From: Nemania diffusa
Taxonomy: Eukaryota > Ascomycota > Sordariomycetes > Xylariales > Xylariaceae
Assembly (NCBI GenBank): GCA_038501195.1
Contig: JBBPUQ010000002.1
Coordinates: 5,719,001-5,783,000 of the forward strand
Length of the DNA stretch: 64,000 nt
Direction of reading: 5' to 3'
The notes below the pieces were generated by a model, which worked only from the letters and a program-made list of their open reading frames with translations, was not told where the DNA came from and did not search any database. This document shows, piece after piece, positions 22,659 to 33,126 of the stretch; position 1 is the stretch's first letter; each line of letters begins with the position of its first letter. The translations under genes and the position numbers were made by a program.

Positions 22659-24161
22659 GGTGAGGAAATTAATATATTTGTAGCGGGGTCGGAGAACTGC
22701 AACTGATGTATGTTTGGTAGGTAGGTCACAGGTGCTGCAACGCTCCTGCGCTGACAGCTAGGGTGTGGCACTGGAGGGATGGGCAGGTGGGGTCAATGTT
22801 GGATTGAACTGCTTGATCGGTACGACTACAGGTAAGCAGCACACTGCGATGGTACCTGATCTAACGGTAGAAACGGTAGACTGGTAAACCACGCTGCCGT
22901 TTGTGTGATTGTAAGTGTATGCTATAGCGCCTTCCACCGGTCGGATGGAATGATTGACACACGCGGACGCACGGCGGTGGAGTGTTCTCCCCCCAATGTG
23001 GGCTGACCTGATGACTCCAATGGCGCTCCAATGGTCAGAGGGAATTACAGTGAGCGCGATAGGTAGACTCGAGCGATTTCCGGTGGACCGGAGTCTGTTT
23101 CACGGAAGTGGTGGCAGCGCTAAGGGACGCCGCAGCAGCAAGGGCAGTAGCTTCTGGGCACAAAGCTCTAGGCGGCCGACAGTGGGCTTGGAGGGCTGTC
23201 CGAGGCGGGGCGAGGGATATTGGCGGGGTAGGTACGGAGAACCTAGGTGTACCTTACAACGGAGCACCTTAGCTTGAAATGCCTGTGCTTCAAGCCAAGT
23301 TCTAGGTACTTGATGATATCTTAGGCCAATAGTGGTTGACGGCGTATAGAATACCCTACTTATTCTCTGGGGTAGAGCAGGTATTCCAAAAGGCCCTCCC
23401 TACAATTACTGTATCAGTCAGAACAAAAGATCTTCATTCGTTCCCCAGTGAGAGTCTTAAAGTCTTTCCTCCATCTAGATAGTAACTATCTACGTATAGA
23501 CGGACGTTGCCCTATACCGGAACTTGGCATCCGTACTGTGACTCGCACGTACCTTGAATGAACAATGAACACGGACTAAAAGCGGCGTTAGCAAGTTGCT
23601 CTCGTGATGGTTTACTAGGACCAATTACCTGATAGGTAAGGGTAGTTACCAATTGGGTAGAGAGACACTTTCGTAGTAAACCTGACAATTCCTCGGTCGA
23701 CTGAATAGGTAATTTAAGCGTGGCCCTCGAAGGCGGTGGTATTCTCGATAAAGTAAAGAGCAAAAATGCTGTTCAATTCGCAGGTAAAAGTGTCTGCTCT
23801 CTTGATCTGCCGGGCTTAGATATAAACACTTACCGGTGGACCCGACTTTAAGAATCCATTCTTTTTATCGTCGTCACAAGGCGCTTTTTATCTCTAAGCC
23901 GAGGTTCACTTTCGTCATCGCCCTACAATTACTAACTTCATCAGACACTTAGCCGAATTTATCTACACCAAAACCTATCTACATAAATAGAGTTGCCGTT
24001 TTGAGAGCATGTGATCGCACATGGAAGGTCGGTATAAAACATCGCATCACTTACATGCAAGTCGTTAGAGGGTAGGCATTTCTAAATGAATAGCTCATTA
24101 ACCTTAGTACGAAATAATACACCATCATTAGCTTGTCATAAGAGGGCGATTGTTTTAGTTG
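22659..24161. promoter_or_regulatory. Aminotransferase upstream region and ufe1 3' flank
   Basis: About 1.5 kb holding the aminotransferase promoter (GC-richer part to about 23250) and AT-rich sequence toward the 3' end of the syntaxin gene. ORFs at 22954-23277 and 23512-23763 lack coding character. Confidence 0.4.
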
Positions 24162-25368
24162 TTATATTATTAGATCCCACGCAATTAAGAATGCGCAAAG
24201 TCCACACGTTGCGAAGAACGTGTACTTGGCTGGGCTCGCCTTTTTGGTTGCTTGTGTAAGCTGCCTATTGCCTCCTTGCACATTCCCTGCCGTCGCATCG
24301 GAGTCGGCTACGAGCTGCTCGATCCCAGCCGACTGCGTCGTGAGCGTGTCGATGAGTTGAGTTTGAAGCTCGGCTATTTCTATAAGTGACTTCTCCGCCG
24401 TTCTGCGTCGCATGTTAACGTCAGATATAATGAGGCCATTGAGAGACTATGTTGTTAGTGTTGACTTACCGGACCTGATCTAATGTGCTTTCGTAGTGCT
24501 TAAGCATATCTTGGTTGTCTTTTTCGAACATCTGGATTTGTTCTGGCGTCAAATCGTCGGTAGGATTGTAGCTTGATGTGTCGTCTCGAGGGAGCGCCGA
24601 GTTGTTTCCTTTCTTCCAGTCTGCGCTACTGCCAGGAGGTTCTACGAAGCTCGTTGCGGTGTTTAAAGAGGGAGCGTCCTGGGCCCGCGCTTTCGCCAGA
24701 ACACTCCGGTTCTTCTCCATCTCTCGCATAAGGCGAATCTCCATCATATCTTGCTGTGTCTTGACGCACTCTTGTAAACGATGCCGCAGAAGCCATAGCA
24801 CGCTGTCGCGGTGTGTGCTTATCGTTTTAGCCCGGTCTTCAGCGGCGGCGTGCTCGGGTGACTTGCTGGTGGATGCGCCGCCCGAAGCCCAAGCACCCAG
24901 TGCAGTCAGTCCACGAACAAACTTCTTCTGTATCACCTTACCCTCAATGTCAGCCCGTGCCTGCTCTATATCGGCTAGCCTCCGTATGCTCGCGTTAAGC
25001 TCTCGTAGCATTTTCTTCGCATTTGCATCGATCTCCTCGCGCTCTCGGTCCGACAGGGGCCGTGCAGATCGACCTTGGTGTGCAGATAGGATAAGGGTCT
25101 TGCGCGGTTGCGCTGTCGACAGGTAGGACTGTCGAATATTCCTGAGGTCGGCATGGAGCGAGGCGATGTGGGAGTTCTGGGCCGATTAAAGTCAATAACC
25201 TGGGAAGACCCGATACGATCTAGATCTCAGGCGTGGGCTATGGGCACTGACGATTCTGTAAGCTTCTTTGAGGAAATCCTCAAGGCCATCCAGGCTGAAG
25301 CTCCCTCTTATAGAGAGTGCATCGTGCTGCTTCAGGAAGCCATTGAAGACCGGGGTAATGTCCGTCAT
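24162..25368 (-). CDS. ufe1: ER syntaxin Ufe1 / syntaxin-18 (Qa-SNARE)
   Basis: Minus-strand exons 25368..25252, 25176..24470 and 24402..24162 give 354 residues, the normal length for the family. Intron 1 (GTCAGT to CCCAG) and intron 2 (67 nt, GTAAGT, branch TTAAC, ACGCAG) keep frame. The N-terminus (MTDITPVFNGFLKQHDAL) and the NSHIASLHADLRNIRQSYLS block are typical of the syntaxin-18 N-domain. The SNARE helix runs through AELQTQLIDTLTTQSAG with its central glutamine, followed by a C-terminal membrane anchor (YTFFATCGLCAFLIAWDLII) without luminal tail. The protein is the ER t-SNARE for retrograde Golgi-to-ER vesicles and ER membrane fusion, with Sec20, Use1 and Sec22. Confidence 0.88.
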
Positions 25369-26502
25369 GCTGCTGGACGCTAGATGACGAAGTCGCAAAT
25401 CGCAAGGATATTAAAACATAAGAGAGTTTACTCTAATAAACAATTGCCCAGCTTTATCGAAAATGCATCTCGCAACTAGCAGATAGCAGCATAGTCACAA
25501 CGGTGTCAGATTGGCAAGTTGGTCGATTCTAAGCAACCTTCTAGATAGGAAGTAGATACAAAATAGACAACTGGCACCTACTTGCTCTCCTAGAATTGCC
25601 TACTTGGCATGACTTCATGCCACTCAGCACCTAAGGTATCACAAAGCGATTGGTTTGTGGCTGAAAAGACGTGGCTGTTGTTATGTGGCTTGTACACACA
25701 GACCACCTAAACACCTACGACCTGGAAGTGGATACCTAACTCCACCGAAACGAGGCCATGACACTTGATCCTTCGAACCTTGAGATCTCTTTCACCGCTC
25801 ACTATCATCCTTATCGACTATCTAGGTGTTCGACGTAGAATATAAGAACTCCAATTCCTAGGATGTGGTCTTGGCATACCAATCGAGCCATGATTTGGCG
25901 ATAGGCTAGGCCTACACTTATTGATCATGGCATTCAACTCGCCACAACTACCCTGATGGTGGGCAACGTGGAGGCCATCATGAGCTCCACTTGCGTGTAC
26001 AGAGCTTGGCCAACCTACGGGCATCCCGATTTATGGGTTTGGTTCATCCGTCAACAAATGCTGTCCTAAAAAGCGATGCCCGAAGACCGGCGTCAGAAGT
26101 CATCACTGCACGATGTGATGCCAACTATGTAGGAAGGACACCGGCTTCAGTGTTGGAGGCTTGGAGCAAGCTTTTTGATTCACCCGGAATTCATTGCCCC
26201 GACCCGGTCTTATCGAGCACCTAGGTACGGCACTAAACTCCAGTGATATAATGGGCTGCCGATACGGGTAAGGTTTCCGTCTCGCTCGGGAATAACGGCC
26301 GGTTGATGACGGCGGGACTCGTATGCCCACTTGACCCGCTCATCGCGTCTTCTCTAAGGCCGATCTCGTTCTTGAAAAGCTTCTTCCGACGCGGCTGTAT
26401 ACGGCCCGTTTTTCTCTTTTGTCTTTTTCTTTCCGTTTGTAATATTCTCTGTCGTATATGTTCCTAGGATTAGATCATGAATTTTAGCGGACTTACATAA
26501 CT
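25369..26502. promoter_or_regulatory. Divergent upstream region of ufe1 and the MFS gene
   Basis: A 1.1-kb region between divergent starts. It has scattered CTAGGTA/CCTAAG words and a CT/TTT-rich segment at 26400-26460 just before the MFS start. Short ORFs at 25818-26330 are not supported as genes. Confidence 0.4.
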
Positions 26503-28666
26503 ATGGCCTTAATATCAAACTCCTCTCCACCGACGGCCGAAACACGCGAGCTTGAAGGAAATAGTCATGATTCCGAGTCTGACCTTCACGATGACCCCGT
26601 AAGAGACAGCTACAGCCAAGATGAAGGCCGGGACCTCGAGAATACTCTATCCCGCGTGTCCAGCGGACCCCCTTACACCATTTTCTCACCGAGGATGAAG
26701 AGGTGGATTGTTGCTATGAACTGTATTGCAGCCTTTATGTCTCCGATAACCGCCAATATATACTTCCCTGCTATCCCTACCTTGTCGCGTGACTTGGGCG
26801 TTGGCGTAGACCAAATCAATCTTACATTGACAACTTACATGATCTTCCAAGCTCTCGCTCCCACTATCTTCGGCGATTTTGGTGATATAGCCGGTAGAAG
26901 ACCTGCTTTCATAATCGCTTTCGTCATCTATCTCGGCGCCAATATTGGTTTGGCTCTGCAGAGAAACTATGCGGCGCTCCTCGTCTTACGCATGTTACAA
27001 AGTGGTGGAAGCAGTGGGACTATCGCTCTAGTCTATGCGGTGGTAGCGGACATCGCCCCGAGCTCTGAAAGGGGCAAATGGATGGGAATCGTCGGTTCTG
27101 GGATAACTATCGGGCCCTCTATCGGTCCCGTAATTGGTATGTCGAATCACGATACATGTGTCACCTTAGCTGTCTCTCGAGTCTATAGCTAGTACTAATA
27201 CGCTTGCAGTATGTTTGACGGACTTCACTTATGCAGACACAAGCCGACCGGGAACAAGGAATCGAGATTCACTAACGCTTTATAGGGCGGCTTGTTGAAC
27301 GCATACCTCGGCTGGCCTTGGATATTTTGGTTTTTGATTATACTAACAGTTTCTTGGCTAATTCCCGTAAGTTTCTTTCGGATGACTACAGCAGCAAACA
27401 CTTCTCACCTAGGCCGTTACTTAGTGGTTTTATATTCTTCCGCAAGGCCCGTCAATATCTCTCACCGTATTAGTTACTAATTTTAAGCTTTGTAGTACAT
27501 CTTGGCGGTACCAGAAACGGCACGCAAGGTTGTTGGGAATGGATCAATTCCACCTCAGGGGTGGAATATAACTCTCATTGATTATTTCCGGTTTCGTAAC
27601 CAGAATATAACCCGATCTTCAGTGATTAAAAAGCAGAAAATACCGATCCCCAACCCCCTCAATACCCTAAAGGTGTTAGGTAATAAGAAGTATGTTTTTT
27701 ACTTGATTATTTCATGAGTTCTACGGGTACTTCCGAACGATTGGAAATGCGCTCTGACAAACCTGATCATGAAAGACAACCACTAACTTTTCATTATGAT
27801 AGCATGGCTATGATCCTCTTCTATAACGCGACTCTGTTTGTTGGCTTCTCTACAGTAACGGCTACACTGGCTACTCAATTCCAACAGATATACGGTTACG
27901 ATGAGCTGACACTCGGCCTGCTGTATCTTCCAATCGGAGGTTCAACAACAATCGCTTCAATTGGAGGAGGATTTATTGCCGATTGGAATTTCCGAAGGAT
28001 TGCTAAGAAACTCGGTATGAAGGTTGATGGCAAACGAGGGATGGACCGTAAGTATTGTCCCTTACTAGGGTATTGAAGCAAAGTCTCAGACTAGCCAAAC
28101 CCCCCAATGCCTCTTCGTATTATCGAAACCCATCGCGTTATACGAAATCACAGTTGCTAATTAGGTCCGTTGTAGTTGCGGATTTCCCTTTAGAAAAGGC
28201 ACGCATACAATTGATTTCCCCCCTTATTTTCGTGGGGACGGGAGCTTTAATCGGTTATGGTTGGGCTCTCGAGCGGCAAGTCAGTGTCGCAGTACCCTTG
28301 GTTTTATCGTTCTTCATCGGCCTATGTGTTACATGGCCATTTCAGATTATGAATCTTCTAATCGTTGATTCATACCCCGGTGCTCCAGCAACGGCTACTG
28401 CTGCGAATAATCTTGTCCGCTGCTTGACGGGTGCTGCCGCAACAGCCTCTATAGAGCCTATCATCAGAGCGATAGGTAGAGGCTGGGCTTTTACAATACT
28501 TGCCCTTCTCTTCACACTCCCGTCTCCTGTGCTCTGGATAATTGTTAAGCACGGGCCAAGGTGGAGGCAAGAACGGATACAAAAGCTGATGGAAGAGGCA
28601 GAGAAGAAAGTCGAATCTAACGAGGAGATCATGCCAGTTGATGGTAACGAGCCAAAAGACGGCTGA
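26503..28666 (+). CDS. MFS drug:H+ antiporter (DHA1 family)
   Basis: Exons 26503..27135, 27286..27366, 27496..27689, 27803..28047 and 28176..28666 encode 547 residues. A hydrophilic N-terminus of about 60 residues precedes 12 predicted membrane helices. MFS motif A is FGDFGDIAGRRPA, and antiporter motif C is GITIGPSIGPVIGG, placing it in the 12-helix DHA1 group (Flr1/Qdr/Dtr-like) of plasma-membrane exporters for drugs or polyols. Its substrate cannot be read from sequence. The four intervening regions are all long (113-150 nt). The first (27136-27285) can only be removed in frame as a stwintron, which interrupts motif C between PVI and GGL. The last junction (acceptor after 28175) restores GMD-LADFPLEKAR, a conserved loop. 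It lies near a thioesterase and a tannase gene. Confidence 0.88.
27136..27285 (+). other. Stwintron (spliceosomal twin intron), internal intron inside the donor of an external intron
   Basis: External intron: G27136 plus 27210..27285 (donor GTATGT after inner excision, branch ACTAAC at 27271, acceptor TTATAG). Internal intron: 27137..27209 (donor GTATGT, branch TACTAATAC at about 27193, acceptor TTGCAG). The internal intron lies between the first and second bases of the external donor, a [D1,2] arrangement. Only this two-step excision joins ATT to GGC in frame. Confidence 0.8.
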
Positions 28667-29457
28667 TACCCCCAACAAGATTTATTGTTATTATTTAGAA
28701 GGATGAGCAGACGTGTCTTGTTATACTTCGCTGTATACATATGTTTCATAGATCATTATAAACATGTAATTCAGTCTAATTAGTATGTTAGTTTATACCA
28801 CCTATACATTCAATCAATCGGAAAAACTTGAATCAAAGTTTTAAAAGATAATTCTACTAAGTTGTCCTAGATTAACGGAGCAAAACTAATAAGTACACCA
28901 CTGTCGTAGTAAGAGGCAGTGAGAACCTAGCTCTCTACGTTTCACAAATGAGCCTCCGCAATATAAACGCGGTGTTCATAAAAGGGCTCGGCTTTAAGGA
29001 GGATTCTATAAAAAGTACTCTTAAGGATTCTCTCGATAGGTACTGCCGATTTCTTATGTACAGAGGTGACTAACTGAGGAATTCGCCTAATACATATAAT
29101 CCCGCGATATACCCCTTTTACGCATATGTAGATCTATGTACAATACGATTATTAAATCGTGTGGGGTACATGCGTCATGATGTGGAGAGCGGGCCTCGGT
29201 ACGTCCCGGTGATTAGCGGGAAGAGGGATCCGCTTTTATTCATTGACCCTCGGTATGATCCTAACCGGGTATAGTGTTATCTCTAGTTACCGCACCTCAC
29301 TTCTCCTAAACCAGGGACGTTAAGATGTATCATGACATTTGAAGATGCGATTTCTTACCGCCTTGTTAAATTGAGTACATATAAAAGAGAAATTCGACAA
29401 ATCTGAATACTTATTAACTTATTGCACCTCAAGCCGAATGCAGCCTACGAGGCCGAG
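28667..29457. promoter_or_regulatory. Intergenic, thioesterase upstream region
   Basis: AT-rich 0.8 kb between the MFS gene and the thioesterase gene on the same strand. No element is recognised. Confidence 0.4.
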
Positions 29458-30783
29458 ATGACGCTCCCGTCAGCCGAAGATGTGAGAAAAGGACATGGCC
29501 GCCTCGCATATCAAGAGGCCCTAAGCCTCATATCACTGCCAGACAATGTTGCAGATGATGGATCGGTCGTCAGGCGTTTCATGAGTCAACGCAGAGTGTG
29601 GATTACAGGCGAGGCGCTCACTCCACTCGCAATAGAGCACGGGATCAGCAATTACAAGCCGACGACGGGTGCGTACGGAGGCCATGTCTACAGCCAAGCT
29701 AGTCTGGCTGTCTCCCTGGCGTTCAGAGCCGACCAGAAAGCGGCGAACAACGGCAGCCAGGACAAGAAACTCGGCATTCACGTAAGCGGTTCCTTACCAG
29801 GCTTTCTTTTGCGTCGTCAGGCATTATAATATCAGTGACAGCTTATGAGTTTGGCTAAGAGTCAGGAGAGAACTAGGCAAGGATAGAAACTGACAACTCA
29901 GCAGACAATACACGGCTTCTTCTCGGAAGGCGGGGCTGATGATCGTCCTTTCATTTACAGGGTGACGAACCTAGCGTCCAACGCCATGTTCCCCAATTTC
30001 CTAGTGACGGCATCCCAGCCGACATCACCGAGCACGAATCCGGAGGGCGATCATTATCTAAGGGCAGACGCGGACCTACCATTAGGCCCCGTCCGTTTCA
30101 GCGCCATAGTCTCCTTCCGGCCGAGCGGCTTCTCGCAGGTCCACGCACAGGAGCTAGCGCCGCAGACGCGTTTCGCAGAGATCCTGAGCTCCCGACGACC
30201 GATCGAGTGGGACCCGGCGCCCATCACAGACGTCAACGGGATCCTGGCCGCGATACCGGGCGCGCGGCAGGCCGTGGGCCTATTCCCCGGCCTCGAGATG
30301 CGCAAGGTCGACATGCGGGCCTACAACGCCAACCGCCCTCTCCACGAGCGGCGCGATCTCGTCCTGTATCGCCTGCTGGCGCCGCTGCCCGCGACTTACT
30401 CCGTGAATAAGGGAGGCGAGGGTAGGGAGTGCGCGATTGACGGCCCGGACGCGCACATCTGCGCCCACGCGTACGCGGCCGACCGCAATGGTCTCCTCAT
30501 GATCGGCAACCACGTTGGGTTCGGCCGCGACTTCGCGCGCGCCGCGAGCCTCAGCTACTCCCTCGTCGTCCATGTGAACGCCGAAGACGCCGTCATGGCG
30601 TACGCCGAGGACGACCGGCAATGGTGGGTCCAGGAGCACTGCTTCCCGCGCGTCGAGGCGGGGAGGGGGATTGTGCACTGCAAGATCTGGAGCCCCGAGG
30701 GCGTCCACGTTGCTACCGAGTATCAGGACGGCATTATTCGGCGGAAGCCGAGGGCCGGCGATAAGGAGAAGGGGAAGCTGTAG
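29458..30783 (+). CDS. Acyl-CoA thioesterase, TesB/ACOT8-like double hotdog
   Basis: Exons 29458..29781 and 29905..30783 encode about 400 residues. The ATG at 29458 fits the family start. The first hotdog has AYGGHVYSQASLAVSLAFR, the GG-x-V-x-QA pattern of TesB-like enzymes, and continues across the intron into TIHGFFSEGGADDRPFIYRV. The second hotdog has LLMIGNHVGFGRDFARAAS, then the SYSLVVHVNAED and QDGIIRRK region near the end. Such enzymes hydrolyse acyl-CoA thioesters, usually in peroxisomes, but the C-terminus (KEKGKL) is at best a non-canonical PTS1. The second exon becomes very GC-rich from about 30180. The acceptor is a CAGCAG tandem, so an extra Gln is possible. A role in fatty acid or polyketide-CoA metabolism is inferred. 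Confidence 0.8.
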
Positions 30784-31455
30784 GATCTTGAGATCTTAGG
30801 ACTTGTTTAGAAGATTCTTAATAGATACTTAGATGTGGGAGAATGGTTGATGTAGAAGATCGAACGCTTTTAAAGGTCGATCTACAGAAGGTGGTCAATC
30901 TTGATGGTTCAGGCAGATGATGGGGAAAGCCGGCGTTTTGTTAAGCTTTAAGCGGCTTGAAGCTAAATATGATCTAGATAGATGGGGCCTTCATTCTAGC
31001 GAGTGACTCCCCGGAATGACACCCAAAGTTTATTACGCAAATACGCTTTACATTCATCTAGAGTATCTAAATTAGTGGGTTTTAGCAGTAGGGTATGTTT
31101 TTTATACTTTCACTAAGCTTTGAGACCTAGTCGTGCTTTATTATATCGTACAAAAAAGGACCGCCGGTCAGGCCATTAAAGCACCCTTTTTTTTTCCCCC
31201 TGTCATTAAGCATAATATTAAGCATAAAGCATGATTTTAAGCGTATTAAGCATAAACTTTTAAGTACATGCGTACTGCAAGTCTAAGCAGTTGTTCGAGT
31301 TTTAGCTTATACTCGAATAACCGGTTATTATATTGTAAATGCATATACTAGCAACTAGGTACCTAATTTTTATATATTTAGGCTTATGTAGGTAGGTTAC
31401 TGTAGGTAGCCCATCTTCCCTAATCTACATGTACACTTCATAGAGGCGACTTCAA
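30784..31455. other. Intergenic with short TTAAGCATAA repeats
   Basis: Convergent 3' flanks. Around 31203-31265 the word TTAAGCATAA or close variants recurs about four times in AT-rich sequence preceded by a run of T and C. No gene is seen. Confidence 0.45.
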
Positions 31456-33126
31456 TTAGCTACAGCTCCAACTCGCGGCATCATTCTGATTCCCCCTGCC
31501 ATCCCACTTCGCCGTCTTCGGGTAGACGCAGAGCGGGCGCTGTCGGTACAGCACGATATTCTGCTTCGTGGCGTCCGTGAAGTTGAACTCGGACGCGATG
31601 ATCTGCTCGACGGCCTGCCCCTCCTCGACCCAGCCCATGAGCGCCAGCAGCGCGTCGTGGCGCGCGTCGGCGAAGCCGAGCGGCACGGACCACGCGGCCG
31701 CGTAGGGCGGCCGCTGCACGGCCTGGCCTTCGCCGCCGATCATCCACGGCGCGCGCACGTTGTCGGGCGTGCCCCAGCAGTGCTGCATGCCGGGGATCTG
31801 GAAGTAGCGCAGGAAGTCGCCGACGTCGCCGCCCATGGCGGCCACGCTGTTCTCGTAGTAGCGCGTCGTGTGCCGCACCGGCACCACGTTGTCCGCGAGC
31901 CCACCGTACATGATGATCTTGCCCCTCCTTCGGAAGGTGCCGAGGTCGAAGGCGTCCGCGCTGGCGTGCACCACCCGCTCGTCGCGCGCCTCGGCGTCTT
32001 TCACGACCGAGTCGTTGTACGAGGTCGTCGGCCAGCTCGGGCCGTAGTCCATGAAGTACCGCTCGTACTGCCCGTCAAAGTTCCGCCGCACGTTCTCCGC
32101 GGCGTTGTTGGGGACGGCCGGGAGTAAGTATGTTGACCAGTCCAGCTCGGAGCCGTACTCGGAGCCGTCGTACACGAGCTCCCCGTCGCGCGTCACGTAG
32201 TCCGCGTACATCTTCAGCGCCGTGTCGGTCTGGGCCTTGGTCCAGCAGGATGTCTTGTTGCTGGAGACGTCGCATCTTACCTTGGTGATGTCGAATTTTA
32301 GCCGGCAGGCAGTTGGTGAGCTGATGATGTTGTCCTTGACGCCGTCTAGGGAATCGCACTGCTTCAGGACCTCGGCTTGCAGACGTGCGTAGAGATTAGC
32401 GTCGTTTACGCTATATGGAGCGGTTTCCGGTAGGTTCCACGTTGCTAACTTCGATAGCCAGGGCATGAGATGCTTCGTGTCCCACGCGGGGGCACCGATC
32501 AGTGCTCCGTCGAAGACATTAGGGTCTAGTTGGATGTGCTTTAAACCCTGTCTTCCTCCCGTCGAGCACCCACTGAAGTAGCTGTATGTGATGCGTTGAC
32601 CATAGTACCTTTCCGTAAGTGTTTTCCCCAAGTAAATTGACCCCTGCATTGCCTGGTAGGCCCAGTTCACTTGTTTCTGTGTGGTGTTGGCCCAGGTGAT
32701 GTCTCCTGCTCCCGAGCTATGGCCCGTATCGGTAGACAAAGCCACACCACCATATTTAACGCCAACGCCCATCTCCAGCCAATTGATCCCGCCTAAGAAT
32801 GCATATGAGCCGATTGTCAGGATTTTCGAGTTCCAATCATCTGGCATAAACATCCCAAACCGGTAGTCCGCCGTGATGTTGTTCAGTATCACGGCACAGA
32901 GCTCCGGTAGACCGGTAGGAAACGTTGGGTAGCCAATGTTTCCGGTTTCGGTAAAGAATCCGGTGGTGACATGCTGTACACGCTCGACGCGTACTCCAGC
33001 CGGTACGATACTGGTGAAGTAGTCAAGGGAACAGTTGGCGGCTTGACGAGGCAACGGCCAAGATGTGGCCAGGCACGCACCCAGCGTAGCGAGGACCCAA
33101 AACGTCATCATCTCCAGCAGATCCAT
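31456..33126 (-). CDS. Secreted tannase / feruloyl esterase family protein
   Basis: An intronless 556-residue ORF from the ATG ending at 33126 (the frame stays open further but only to non-ATG codons). A signal peptide covers about residues 1-22 (MMTFWVLATLGACLATSW). The catalytic serine is S188 in SGCSTGGRQG, with the adjacent Cys of the family's CS-D-HC motif. The aspartate is in MYGGLADNVVPV, and the paired His-Cys is in GMQHCWG near residue 449. A Ca-site region and several N-glycosylation sites are present. Enzymes of this family hydrolyse galloyl or feruloyl esters of plant phenolics outside the cell; which one applies cannot be decided. The 3' half of the gene (31456-32240) is far more GC-rich than the 5' half. 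Confidence 0.9.
   Translation of the reverse strand: MDLLEMMTFWVLATLGACLATSWPLPRQAANCSLDYFTSIVPAGVRVERVQHVTTGFFTETGNIGYPTFPTGLPELCAVILNNITADYRFGMFMPDDWNSKILTIGSYAFLGGINWLEMGVGVKYGGVALSTDTGHSSGAGDITWANTTQKQVNWAYQAMQGSIYLGKTLTERYYGQRITYSYFSGCSTGGRQGLKHIQLDPNVFDGALIGAPAWDTKHLMPWLSKLATWNLPETAPYSVNDANLYARLQAEVLKQCDSLDGVKDNIISSPTACRLKFDITKVRCDVSSNKTSCWTKAQTDTALKMYADYVTRDGELVYDGSEYGSELDWSTYLLPAVPNNAAENVRRNFDGQYERYFMDYGPSWPTTSYNDSVVKDAEARDERVVHASADAFDLGTFRRRGKIIMYGGLADNVVPVRHTTRYYENSVAAMGGDVGDFLRYFQIPGMQHCWGTPDNVRAPWMIGGEGQAVQRPPYAAAWSVPLGFADARHDALLALMGWVEEGQAVEQIIASEFNFTDATKQNIVLYRQRPLCVYPKTAKWDGRGNQNDAASWSCS

Noticed and set aside
22954..23277. 107-codon ORF on the plus strand
   Set aside because: Composition is not protein-like, and it lies in the aminotransferase promoter.
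27137..27285. Single intron GTATGT...TATAG in the MFS gene
   Set aside because: It shifts the frame after motif C and destroys the conserved GGLLNAYLGWPWIFW sequence; the stwintron model keeps it.
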